From assembly GCA_977006965.1 (NCBI GenBank), contig OZ345381.1, positions 1-64,000 on the forward strand: DNA of 64,000 nt. Reading direction: 5' to 3'. The position numbers and the translations under genes were made by a program. The stretch's first letter is position 1. The number at the start of each line of letters is the position of its first letter. The notes beneath the pieces were generated by a model, which made no database searches, was not told the DNA's origin, and was given only the letters and a program-made list of their open reading frames with translations. This DNA is from Phymatolithon calcareum. Lineage: Eukaryota; Rhodophyta; Florideophyceae; Hapalidiales. Below are positions 45,267-55,389 of the stretch, one piece after another.

Positions 45267-46860
45267 CTTTCTTTCTTTCTTTATTGCGGAAAGATCGCTC
45301 ACACTTATGGTAAGCGTCTAAAGCTGTTTTGCAACAGCATCTCATTGTTCAGAAATTTGAGTACGGCTAGGGGTCTCTCACGGCATACCTCTTCTACAGT
45401 CTTTTTTCCCACTCGGCCAATATATTTTCGTCGTGAGGCGGAACGTCCACCACATCGTAGGATTAGGTGTTCGGTAGTTTCCTTGGAACCAAAATTACAG
45501 GCCTTGCACACTGGATCGTACGGAATTACTTCCATATTGCATCCGTGGTGAAAAGTGCCAACCACCGGGGTGCAGTCTCCAATCAGCTGGTGCAGCATCA
45601 CCTCTGCTCGTCTATGCGATATGGGAAGGTCTTCTGTAAGAGTTAGAACGACGACTGGATCGAATTTGGAAGGCGGCCTGATGATGGATCTTGCTGCTTC
45701 GAGTGTCAGAGGAACTTTCTGGTGGTCCAGAAGGTTAGATTCGTAGATACCCTTTCGAGCTAATTCGTCGGCAGCATCATTTCTTGGAATTCCACAGTGA
45801 CTAGGAATCCAAATGCCTTCGACAAAGATACCCTTGGACATCAGCTGCTCCATAAGGCCCCAAAGTTTCCGTATCATCTCCCCGTGTCCCCTCGGTTCAC
45901 CGTCAATGGCATCGATAGCGCTCCTACTGTCAGTGAACCATCGTATAGTGCTTCCAGGTGCGAATGGGATCTTCAACACTTCTTAGAACGCATGGGCAGC
46001 AGCAAAGACCTCGGCGTCTTATGAAGATCCAACAGCTCCTGCCGTCAGCGCCAATTCCTTCACCATTTCGTTTCCGTTCATCAGCAAAATCCCTGCGCCG
46101 CCGACATTAGCAGGTATGGTTCTATACGTGTCTAGCATATCGCCATCCTCATCACAAAGAACCACATGCTATTTGGAAACGGTTGGAGTGGAGGCATACG
46201 CATGTTTGTCACCGTCGTCGTAGAAAAGGAGAATATCCGGTGGTTTCCCGTGTCGAGTCGAAAACTTCGCCACCGCCGGGCTGTCTTGATCGTGCAATAC
46301 GTCGAATTTCTTCAGCGTCGCGGTGTACCAGCCTTCATCCCAGTTCACCGAGACTCGTTCGTCATTTTGAAAATCGCGGATGAACTCGGTGGGTATTTCT
46401 CCAACGCTGCCATCTGTCCATAGCAAAGCATTGGAATTATTTATTTATTTTTATTCTTTTCTCGAAAAGTGTCGAGAATAAATAATTTATTGTTGAACGC
46501 AGAAGCAATAAATTATTGTATTCAAGTTCAGCGAGGTATAAATAACTGGTTATTCCCCGAATTATTGGATCCTTCTTGCTACTTTCTGTCGCGATAGAAT
46601 AACCGGATCGAAAAAATGAGGAGTCCGATACAATAATTGTCGCAACCACGACGATCTCAATAAATACAATAAATATGCGAGACTCAGGAATAAATTATTG
46701 GAACAATAATTTAAATAATTACAATAGCAATTATTTTTTCCAATGCTTTGGTCCATAGTTCAATGGCCGCTGGTTGCATGACTTCCCGCTCGAGTATCAG
46801 AGCCTCTGCGGCTAGTTTCTTTTCCTTTTCCCCATCTTTTGCTGACACAGGGGTAAGAAA
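45267..46860 (-). mobile_element. 5'-truncated non-LTR retrotransposon, right-arm copy, split by a MITE
   Basis: Mirror of 35550-36808, with identical RNase H frame (224 codons at 45979-45305) and the same three stops. The target duplication AAACTCGTTC is found inverted at 45257-45266 and 46861-46870. The MITE at 46424-46750 interrupts the codons just before LWTDGS. Confidence 0.88.
46424..46750. mobile_element. hAT-like MITE, 327 bp, 8-bp target duplication
   Basis: Perfect 13-bp terminal inverted repeats CAAAGCATTGGAA, flanked by GTCCATAG at 46416-46423 and 46751-46758. The empty site, one copy of the 8-mer on the other strand, is preserved in the left arm at 35652-35659. The interior is AT-rich (AATAATT-type strings) and non-coding. 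TIR beginning CAAAG and 8-bp duplication are hAT hallmarks. Confidence 0.93.
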
Positions 46861-47512
46861 AGAACGAGTTTAAAAGGCATTCGTGAGACCGATGGTAGAA
46901 TATCTACTCCCGCTCATCGAGGTGACAGATCGCATTCACAAAGAACAGCTCTCTCTCGAAGGAAACATTTTCTCGTGCCTTTTTGGTTCTTGGTGCAAGA
47001 ACATGAAATCAACATTCAGAGGCATCTGTCGAATCGAATCACTTCATATTCGGCAAGCGCACCTCATCGTCTAATTCATCAGAAATTAGAAACAGCGAAA
47101 ATTCGCCTTAGGACTTTCCAAAGACCAAGAACGCGTGACTATTATCAACGCGTCAAGCGACGTGGTCCATATAGCTCTCCTTTGCAACACGACGGAATCG
47201 TTCGCAAGACATTCCGAAGCCGCAACTAACGTAAGAAGAAAACGTTGCAAATTGCTCGAGAGGAGTAGAAACATTGCCTTTCGGCTCTATTACTTGGCAA
47301 TGAAAGCAGGCGCCATTACCATTCCATATTGCAAAGCGCGGTCGACGTAATCCAGGAGATCTGCCACAAAGAACATGAAGAAGAAATGTAGGCAACAAGA
47401 CCTAGCGCAATGATAAGACTCTCAGGTGCTAAATAAACAACGATAGTCAACGTCGTCATCTCCCACAACACGAGAAGCAGCAGGAAAAAGTCGTCCGACC
47501 GGAGAGCTCCTT

Positions 47513-48091
47513 TTGGAGCTCAAGGTTATCAAAAATGGCTTGCTCAGCTGTGTTGCTCGCAGCGAAGAGACACCATTCGACGTGAGAGATAGCAGCGACT
47601 ACCTCGATACCTGCTCCTGCCGCCGATTTGAAGAGAACGTGAGGTCATGTAGCCACGTCGACGCTGCACTTTTGTGCGCTTCTAGGCGCTTGATGCAGCA
47701 TCGGGTTTCGTTAGACCCGTGGAAAAAGCATTGGTTTAGGGACGTATGGATGTTGAGAACGCGGGCCAAGCATCACGAGGGCAGAATCGCGCGTGTTGCA
47801 GTCACTGGAGACCAGCTAGTACAGGATGATTTAATGTCGTTTGACCTTGTCTCTAAGCCGGGCCGCACGAGCAAGAAGCCCTACTTGTCGTCCGAAATGA
47901 GGGCCCGTCACTGCTCCTCGTGCGGAAACACTGGCCTCTTCTCGCAGACAGGCGGGAGGCCTATCATCCACAAGCTTGTCGAGGCGAAACGAAAACACAT
48001 CGACAAAGCGGCTCAGTCCATGATCATCGACATTACTGCCTGCGATGACGGAGATGCTACTTGCGACGAGAATCTAAAGCATAGAGAGTAG
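47513..48091 (+). pseudogene. MULE (Mutator-like) transposase C-terminus with SWIM zinc finger
   Basis: 192-codon frame (an in-frame CTG precedes; the ATG-like start used here is uncertain). Residues about 34-48 read CSCRRFEENVRSCSH, the CxCx(n)CxH SWIM finger found after the catalytic core in Mutator-like transposases. Later HCSSCGNTGLFSQTG resembles the C-terminal CCHC-like knuckle of the same family, with the last Cys lost. No catalytic DDE core is recognisable upstream, where sequence belongs to the inverted-repeat arm. The arm boundary (47596) falls at about residue 28, so the left arm retains only the first residues of this frame. Confidence 0.68.
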
Positions 48092-48196
48092 CACTCGCAA
48101 TAAATTTTACGTTCGCATTGATTGCTTGGAGAAACCATTGAGCAGTAGGTTTGGCTCAGGTGTGTATGATAGTACGTTTGGGTACGATTGAGTAGG

Positions 48197-48318
48197 TTCG
48201 GCGTGGGATGTCTATATAGACACCCCTCGCCGAATGAATGAGGACATTCACTACATGGTCACAAAAAGTGGGGAATATTCCCCACTTTTTGTGACCATGT
48301 AGTGAATGTCCTCATTCA
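48197..48318. other. Two abutting palindromes (38 bp and 84 bp)
   Basis: 48197-48234 is a 38-bp palindrome (19-bp arms, two mismatched pairs, TATA centre). It is directly followed by 48235-48318, a perfect 84-bp palindrome with 42-bp arms and no loop (centre GGGAAT|ATTCCC at 48276/48277). They lie 90 bp from the end of the hAT element. Confidence 0.92.
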
Positions 48319-49773
48319 AAAATAATACAAATTACAGCCCAAAGCGCAACCCAGCGTGCTATTTCATGCCTTACAGTAGATTGTTTGGACCTGAATGCAG
48401 CCATCTGCAGGGTCTGAGATTCGCCTAACTCTTCACGAATAAATTCGTGAATAAACGAATGAATTATTCGCGAATGTCGAATTCACGTTCACATAAACCC
48501 CCTTAGTAAATATTCAGTAAATCCACTCTGAGCGAACATTCACGAATTTTTCATTCATGTTCACATTCAGTAATTTTTATCAGTGAACATTCGCGAACGT
48601 TAGCGAATGTGTAGGGACCACTACGCCAAATGATAATATGTGTGCTCCCGGACCAGGGACATATGTGGACCAATGATCTACGGTATATTTGAAGGATGAG
48701 TATACCGGGGTGCGATAATATTAATCGGAAAAATTTAATTGCAATTAGTGCAATGCAATACTTAATTTTCTAAAATCCTCCAATTCCAATTATTAATTTT
48801 TCTTCTATGAATAATTGCAATAATTTTCTTGTTGCTGTAAACATTCTCCAATTAATTCCAATTAATTGAATCTTTGTTGTTGATGGTTACCACCAAGAAA
48901 AACGAATAATTCTGTTGGTACCTGGCGACTATCGCTGGGCGACTATCGCCAGAAGACCCTCACCTGCCGATATACTAAGATGCTAGTTTTGCAAACCGCC
49001 TGCTATGCATATTGCAGTCATCTGTGTCATTTTCAGCACATTATCAGCTACAATTCACTTTCAAGAGCATTTCAGAAGCTCAGCTGTGAATTCAATTGCG
49101 AAGAAGCGCAAAACCAGTTCCAATACTATCACCGGGCCGAAAGTTAGAGCAAAGGAGCTAGTCGAACAGATTTTGACTTGGGACAGCTAAGCGAGGGTGG
49201 ACACTGTCTCGGGATCCAGATCGAAATGGAAAGCAGAAGCACTCATGGAGTTGCCCCTCGGAAGTATGCAAGACCATCATGAAGTCAGTAGTCGGTACTG
49301 GTTTTACTAACCCCGCGAGCCACGCGAAGTCTTGCGACGTATGTCCTTACTGATCAACACTCCAGGCTAGAACCCGTGCTTTTCGAGTCACTTTTGTTTT
49401 TGAAAGTGAACAGCGGATTTTGGGATCAGAATCTAGTTTCCCAGGCTGTTTGAGCATGCAGAGAGTCCAAGTAATAGAGGAATGTAAAAACCGGGAGAAA
49501 CCTGCAATTAATTGGCCTTATTGCAATAATTGCTAAGACAAAAAATAGCATTAGCAATTTTCAATTTTCGTGGCAAGAACAATTGCAATATATATTTTGG
49601 CGTACGATTTTTTCCAATTCTCTTCAATTAAATTGTTTCTACCCCTGCAATATGTGTGCGAGCGCATGTGGAGAATTAGCAGAATGGATGGGATGCAAGC
49701 TCCTCTTGCAGTTGATGCCGCTTATGATACATCGATGCTGAAATCGCCACGAAATTTACAGTTTGTAAGAATG

Positions 49774-50423
49774 GAAAGATATCGCCGCGATGGAGACCAG
49801 AGAGCCGTTCGGTGAAGCGGTAAAGCATATCCAAGCAAACCAATCGTCGCAAGCACTTCGATCGAAATTTCTGGAAATGGAAGGAGACCGCCTAGAATCG
49901 AAGCGGAAAAGAAAGATACCATACGACAAAACAAGAGAATTGCCAGCAATCCTCAAGTTCCCCAAGGTGAAGCACAGACAACTCGCACTGCAGTATGCCT
50001 GTGGCAGATTCCCACAGGTGTCAACAACAAGTATGACTGAAGAATTCGGCACCAGAGCCAGAGAGCATATGGAGACCCTTGAACGCACGCTAGCAGGGTA
50101 CGAACTCGAAGGAGAAAAACGACTGGAAACAGAAAAGGCGCTAGATGAGCTCTTACTATTTAGCAAGACACTCATAGAACGCATGGAAAACGAAGAAGGC
50201 CTGTATTAATCCGCAGAATGCAAGGCAAAAAGTGGTCGAGTCCAAGCACCAACAATCCCGTAGAGGACTGAGATAGGACTACTTTGAGTCCTAAGTTTTC
50301 CCGTCTGCGATTCTAGTGGACGTTTTGTGAGCTACAAAAAGGTAGGTAGCACCAGAGGAAGCCTTGCCCATATCTTCGGAAGTCTGTGGGGCTTTTAAAT
50401 AAACTTGAAAGGAAAAAAAAAAA
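49774..50423 (+). mobile_element. Poly(A) retroposon 1, 650 bp, 14-bp target duplication
   Basis: Flanked by AGTTTGTAAGAATG at 49760-49773 and 50424-50437, ending in a 12-A run preceded by AATAAA (about 50396-50401). Behaves like a retrocopied mRNA or a non-autonomous LINE-mobilised element. The last ~140 bp (CCTTGCCCATATCTTCGGAA and on) is shared with the retroposon at 52776-53717, although the bodies differ. Confidence 0.9.
49790..50209 (+). CDS. ORF carried by retroposon 1, 139 codons
   Basis: Starts 16 bp after the retroposon 5' end: METREPFGEAVKHIQANQSS, then a basic stretch (DRLESKRKRKIPYD) and a long Glu/Leu/Arg helix likely to form a coiled coil (HMETLERTLAGYELEGEKRL and on). No Cys-His finger or catalytic motif. 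Intact frame with a short leader, as in a processed mRNA copy. It may be a LINE ORF1-like or host gene retrocopy. No family recognised. An opposing 142-codon frame is the shadow. Confidence 0.5.
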   Translation: METREPFGEAVKHIQANQSSQALRSKFLEMEGDRLESKRKRKIPYDKTRELPAILKFPKVKHRQLALQYACGRFPQVSTTSMTEEFGTRAREHMETLERTLAGYELEGEKRLETEKALDELLLFSKTLIERMENEEGLY

Positions 50424-51188
50424 AGTTTGTAAGAATGAATCAACACTGCCAGATAGGATGTTTACACGTGTCTCTGTGCACTTGTACAACACACTTCTGG
50501 ACATCCCGGCAGTACTCGGCATTCAACAATATGCCCGCTTCTCGGCTTAGCGTATTTCGTGATGTGTGATACGCAATGGCTAAAATGGTGTTAAGATAGG
50601 TTTTCGCTCATTCCACTCGTCCTATGGAGTTGCACAAGGAGTGAGATACAGAGCGGACTGATTAGTACTTCTGACAACTCTTCCATTATGGATTACCGTT
50701 TTCTGCTCTTCCGATATCGAGCACCTTGTTCTCACACATTAAAGGGACCGGTACACACACGCTTCACGTACCGGATGCCGGCGCTCCTTTTCGTAGTTAA
50801 ACACAAACACCTTCTGCACTCTCTAAGAAGACGTCCTGCGCAACTTTAAACCTACAAGTTGGACGACATTCTTACAAGCTGTTAACATAATTTCAAGGCG
50901 ATTTCAACAGCAGAAGAGACCGTGTCGCCGATTAGAGTCGTGTGGGTAGAACGCTGCGAATCAAAATTATGTCAATTTTCGGAAAATTTTCGTGAATCAT
51001 TCGCGAAGGTTCGCGAATTTCGTTCACATTCAATTCACTATCATGTCACAAGGGAATATTCATTCCCATTTCATTCACTATATTCTAGTGAATATTCATT
51101 ATATTTTTCAAAAGCGAACATTAGCGAATATTCATTCACGTTCACGTTCATTGCGGTTTCTAAGCGAATCTCAGACCCTGGCCATCTG

Positions 51189-53994
51189 TGTCTTCCTTTT
51201 TCTCCACCGTGTCAGAGTAGGTCCTGAACTTTTGCATTCGGTACGACATCCTGGAGTGCTCCACAATGAAGTTCTGCGCCGGCACCGGAGCCGCGAGTTT
51301 CTCGAAGCTCTCTATGACGCTGTTATCAAATTTGACATTGGCGTTGGTTACGGCACCGTCATAACGTATTCCGCGCACGGCTGTCCTCTTCTGCACAACT
51401 GCATGCACCGCCTGGGACATCGCTGCTTCTTCCAGCGCTCTGCAGTAGAGCTCAGACACGCATCCAGGTCTCAACCAGGTGGGAAGATTCTTTTGGATAG
51501 TGGGAAATTATCAAAAGGGGTCCGCCTAACATATTCATTTCTTACGAAGCTCACGTGGCACAAGCGTTATATTTGATCTTCGGGACGTGTCAGATGCGTT
51601 TAGCGCCAATTTCGTCTCCTCCATTTTCAATGTTTTCTTTCAGCTCATGCTCTTAGATTACAGCCCGCTGACAAACACTGCCACTCTTTTCCTCGATCAA
51701 GATGCCCGGACTGGTCCCAGCAGAACCTAATGGTAACGGCAGTCCAGCGCACACATGCAAGGTGTTTCGAAATGCCGTCCAAGTGTCCCTTGATGCATGA
51801 ACAGATTCACTTTCGATGCCAGAGTACGTGGCCAGAATGCTCAACGCCTGCTGCCTGCGAAATTCGAGAAGGCTGAATTTCACCACAAGGAACTTGGACT
51901 TTCTCCCGTGTCGATATGACCATCGCACTTGATCGTGAGTTTTAAAACAACAGCTTAAGCGAACTTAGATAGCCAGTTGGGTGCCTGTCGAAGGACCAGA
52001 TAGCATCGCATACAAACAGCGTACACCTACCTTTGAACCACAGAGAAGCTTATTGAGCAGCTGATTCAGCAGATATCTTATTTGTTATATCCCTGGCAAG
52101 TCCCTTGCCGTCCGAGCTTTCAACGAAATGTGCAACACCGTCAATCACATCCTCTTCTTCAGCGTTTTGTCCACGAGTGATGAAAAACACCCCGTTGAAG
52201 TACTTGTTATGTACTTCCGACTCATTGCACAGACCCTGCAATACAACAGTTTTCCCACTCCACCCATTCCCACTGAATCAATCATACTGGGACTAAAAGC
52301 AGCCGTCACCCTTTCACCGGCAGAGTTCGAAAAGACCAAGGAAGCGTTAGACGAATTACTGTTTTTGCACATCGAGCTAGGGAAGGAATGGACGGAGACA
52401 TCAGAAGCAGATGTAACAGTGCACGATACGACTGAGGCCGGAGGTGCAACCTGCAGATCTGTTTTTACATCGTTTTATGGTATATAATAAGACAATGTAG
52501 TCAACCGCAAGTAGCAGGGGGACCGAATCAACCATCGAATATTGACAATTGACTATCGACATCGATGACAAAGCAAATCATCTTCTTGATTCCAACTTTC
52601 ACATAGGAATCTGAACCACACTCACACGTCCAGCGCCATGTTGGCCCCTGGTTGCACGGCTTCTAAACTTCCTAGCATCATTGATGCAACTTCAAACGCT
52701 CCAGACGCAGTTTTCATCGCTGGCACAAACTGTGATGACTGACAAGCAGGCACATGCGTACAGTCCAGCGCATCGACGCAGAAGCTTTCGTGACATCCAT
52801 GCGAGGCTACACGACGCGGATCAAACAACCAAGAAACGAGCGCGACACCGGGAATGGAGAAGACTTGCAACATCGAGGAAGAAGTCGGTCTCAAGAGAAG
52901 ACCTGAAACACGGAGAAAGAACTCGGTTTCAAGATAAGCGGTATGCCGCTACCGCAAAATCATCTATAGTGACGATGTCAACGCCCCTACCCGATAGGGA
53001 CTTAGGTAAGTACCACGCCGCGTGCCATGCTGAGTTATTTCCTTTGTGCAATTGCTCCGAGCGCGAGCCAATTCAAGTGCCGCGTACAGCCGATCCCCGC
53101 GAGGGGCTGCAGTAATCGGAGACAGCTAGGCGTCAACCAACCAATGCGTGAAGAAAACTGATTTAACAGGAAGCAGGCGCACTGGCAGGAGCAACGCAGA
53201 AGCCTTCGTGACACCTATAAGAGGATACGTTGCGCGGAGCAAACAGCCGAGGAGCGAGCACGGCGGCGGAAGTGGAGAAGACGTGCAACACTGAACAAGA
53301 AGTCGGTTTCCAGAGAATACCTAAAATTCCAGCGGTATGTCGCTGCCGGCAGAGCGTCTATGGAGACGATGTCAACGCCCTTAATCAATAGGGACTTACG
53401 CGAGTACCGCGCCATGTGCCATGCTCGGTTACAACATGCTATCTGATCAGCTGCCAAACGAGCTCGGTGCACTGATCACCGAGCTGCAAAATGTGGCACA
53501 AAGAACACACAATGACGCCTCGCTACCGTGGGTCTTCTACAGCGAACAATAAAGGAGTTCTGCAATTTAGATAGGATATCTGAGATCCTAAGTTTTTCCG
53601 CCCGCCCCTCTGGCGGTGCGTTTTCGCAAGCTACACAAAGTTAGGTAGCAACTGAGGAAGCCTTGCCCATATCTTCGGAAGTCTGTGGGGCTTTTAATTA
53701 AACTCTGCTCAAAAAAAAGTCCAGCGCATCGGCATACAAAATCGATTTGGTTTTGCGATGGAAAACGATCATGGGGGTCATATCGTGCGTGCTTTCGGAG
53801 TTTGCCGTGTCGTGCTTTGCATTCTCGACCTGTTCAGACACGCGCACACACGCATACTCGGTCACATATAGGCCGCCTCCCGCTTGGCAAGGAGGAGGAG
53901 CGCGAGGATCACGCGCGGTCTGTGGATAGTGCCGGGCAGCACATATCGAAATAGGAGGACTCGAGCAGATCTTTACGGCCTGGGCTTCTTGCAC
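51189..53994 (-). pseudogene. NB-ARC (STAND) ATPase pseudogene, interrupted by two insertions
   Basis: Minus strand. N-terminal helical piece on both sides of retroposon 2: KTKSILYADALD (about 53735) continues in frame at the target site as DALDCTHVPACQSS, then TASGAFEVASMMLGSLEA. Nucleotide-binding motifs: P-loop GMGGVGK (52250-52270), then FNGVFFITRGQNA; kinase-2-like TLFVCDAIW (about 51990-52015) in WFKGR-TLFVCDAIWSFDRHP; and GLPL motif CAGLPLPLG (about 51729-51751). Order and spacing match NB-ARC. Frameshifts after the P-loop and stops near 52050 break it. The C-terminal part (51474-51189) would have run across the hAT target site into 48400-48320, where the frame ends. NB-ARC proteins are intracellular signalling switches in immunity-type pathways. 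Dead here. Confidence 0.75.
52776..53717 (+). mobile_element. Poly(A) retroposon 2, 942 bp, 14-bp target duplication
   Basis: Flanked by AGTCCAGCGCATCG at 52762-52775 and 53718-53731, with an 8-A tail. Contains a tandem duplication: the segment with CGCAGAAGC(T)TTCGTGACA, AAGAAGTCGGT and ATGTCAACGCCC is present twice (about 52776-53030 and 53195-53440), each coding an Arg/Lys-rich sequence (REWRRLATSRKKSVSRED versus RKWRRRATLNKKSVSREY). Shares its 3' ~140 bp with retroposon 1. Frames are broken. Confidence 0.88.
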
Positions 53995-54201
53995 GAACAG
54001 AGATGCGGAGCGCGTTGCTCTTCGACTTGAGGTTCAGGGGATATCTGCCTTCGTATTCATTGACATGCAGCACAGGGCCCTCGTATTTTGGGTCGCAAAA
54101 TTGGCGGAGGGAATAAATATAGTACACCCCTTCTAATCTTAAGGCTTCGGGACAGGTAGTCGAGTTGCAGTTGAAGCGGAATTTCAGTCTGGGGGGGCCT
54201 A
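53995..54201 (-). other. Possible second exon or flank of the gene at 54657
   Basis: Minus frame continuing from a pyrimidine-rich AG (54190-54200) and reading protein-like sequence in more than one frame; see the entry at 54313-54657. Confidence 0.3.
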
Positions 54202-54312
54202 TCATAGCATAAAGTTGACAGACTCACCCATTTGCGGGGACAATAAATTCCCTATTTTTAAAAATGGTTGGATAGTGGAAATGCAGATAAATGATGATGT
54301 ACCGATACTTAC

Positions 54313-54657
54313 AGTGGCGCGAATGGCTAAAAAAATGAACGAAAAATAAGAGTCTTCAGTATTGAGGATTAGGGCATAGTGTCTTGGCCGAACACTGAAC
54401 ATATTCTTCAACGAGGTGCATATGTAAGCCAGGTCGCCTGCAATTCCGCCTTTTGGTCGTACACGTGTAGCATTTGAGCTATCATACAAATTCGAATGCA
54501 GAATATCCTTGGGTATCTGGATATCAGACCCTTCCACATTGGACATCCATTCATCAAGGATTGGCTGTATTCGTTCATCGGCCCTCAGAACTTGAAGAGT
54601 GAAAGCACCTCCGACTGTCTTGGAGGATTGTTCCTCATGAGCATGAGATGAACTCAT
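54313..54657 (-). CDS. Hypothetical gene, first exon with a consensus splice donor
   Basis: ATG 54657: MSSSHAHEEQSSKTVGGAF, then QVLRADERIQPILDEWM. After 115 codons the coding frame meets GTAAGT (minus strand 54312-54307), a perfect 5' splice site. The frame stays open without splicing to 54202 but turns AT-rich and hydrophobic, as an intron would. A C-run followed by CAG at about 54190 is a possible acceptor, giving about 39 more in-frame codons to a TGA. No family recognised. Start chosen as the first ATG of the frame. Transcript data would decide. Confidence 0.4.
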
Positions 54658-54989
54658 GGGCTTTACAACGGATCAAAATATTCCCAGAATATTACGTATG
54701 TGTAGAAATTTCGTTGAATGTTCTGGACTCCTCCGCTTCTGTAGGAGAATTCAATTCTACTGTACGTCGTTTGCATTCACGTCGTTCCGACTCTTGACTG
54801 CTGTAAGACACTGGGCGAGCACGCAGTATTTTGGCCCGATAATTATTTAGTTTATTTGGGCCAAATGTTGTTGTGCTTCCCAGGTGGAATGGGAAGCCCG
54901 TGGCCCTCGTATCTTTGCAGGATCAGTTAAAGTATACAGTACTGTACGTATAATTCTCTCCTATTTAAGCTGGTGCGCACAGCATGTTA

Positions 54990-55387
54990 CAGTCAGACCT
55001 CGATAAATGGAACCTCTTTTTTAGAATAACCTCGGTTAGCAGCATAATCGAGTGCTCCACGAAAACCGTATCGGCCTAAATTTAACGAAAATTAAAGGAT
55101 TCTAGAATATTTGATAGGAGCATTACTTCATGTTCGAGGTCACGGGGCATACCTTAAATTTTGTTATAATTTTGTTTAGCGTACACGGAGCATATCCTCA
55201 CTCGTAGAATACTGTAAGTACTTTTCATGTTTCTCCTGCCATTGGCATACAGTACAGTAGAATATGGCTACTGTTCGGCACACGTGTGATCCAAAACTTA
55301 TGATTCAAAATTCGACTTGAGAATAACCTCGATTTTGAGAATATTGGACCATTCCACATTGCCCATCCATTTATCGAGGTCTGACTG
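54990..55387. mobile_element. pogo/Tigger-like MITE, 398 bp, TA target duplication
   Basis: Ends CAGTCAGACCTCGATAAAT and its inverse (ATTTATCGAGGTCTGACTG), perfect over at least 21 bp, flanked by TA (54988-54989 and 55388-55389). The CAGT(C/T)...ACCTCGAT(A) terminus is the pogo/Tigger branch signature of Tc1/mariner elements. Inside are additional GAATAACCTCG strings (about 55021 and 55321). Non-coding. Confidence 0.92.
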
Positions 55388-55389
55388 TA

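Larger units (their letters stand above)
41740..47596 (-). repeat. Large inverted repeat, right arm (5,857 bp)
   Basis: Inverse of 34814-40335. It is longer by exactly 335 bp, accounted for by a 327-bp MITE and its 8-bp target duplication at 46424-46758. The outer end at 47596 lies inside a MULE-type transposase ORF that continues only on this side. Confidence 0.95.
48408..51180. mobile_element. hAT-type transposon, 2,773 bp, 8-bp target duplication, probably non-autonomous
   Basis: Perfect 17-bp terminal inverted repeats CAGGGTCTGAGATTCGC (then C/T-TA), flanked by GCCATCTG at 48400-48407 and 51181-51188. Both ends carry ~200 bp of subterminal repeats built from GTTCA, ATTCGCGAA and GAATATTCA strings (48425-48620 and 50965-51160). 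The interior has AT-rich DNA (48680-49640, AATTGCAATT-like), a retroposon (49774-50423) and no recognisable transposase. It is inserted in the minus-strand NB-ARC pseudogene. Size includes the nested retroposon. Confidence 0.92.

Noticed and set aside
34814-47596. Assembly fold-back artefact
   Set aside because: Arms differ by substitutions and by a MITE with its own target duplication, which an artefact would not create; still worth a read-level check.
48680-49640. A second nested hAT element with ends CGGGGT...ACCCCTG
   Set aside because: Candidate ends are AT-rich look-alikes and the flanking 8-mers (AGTATACC-type and CAATATGT) do not match.
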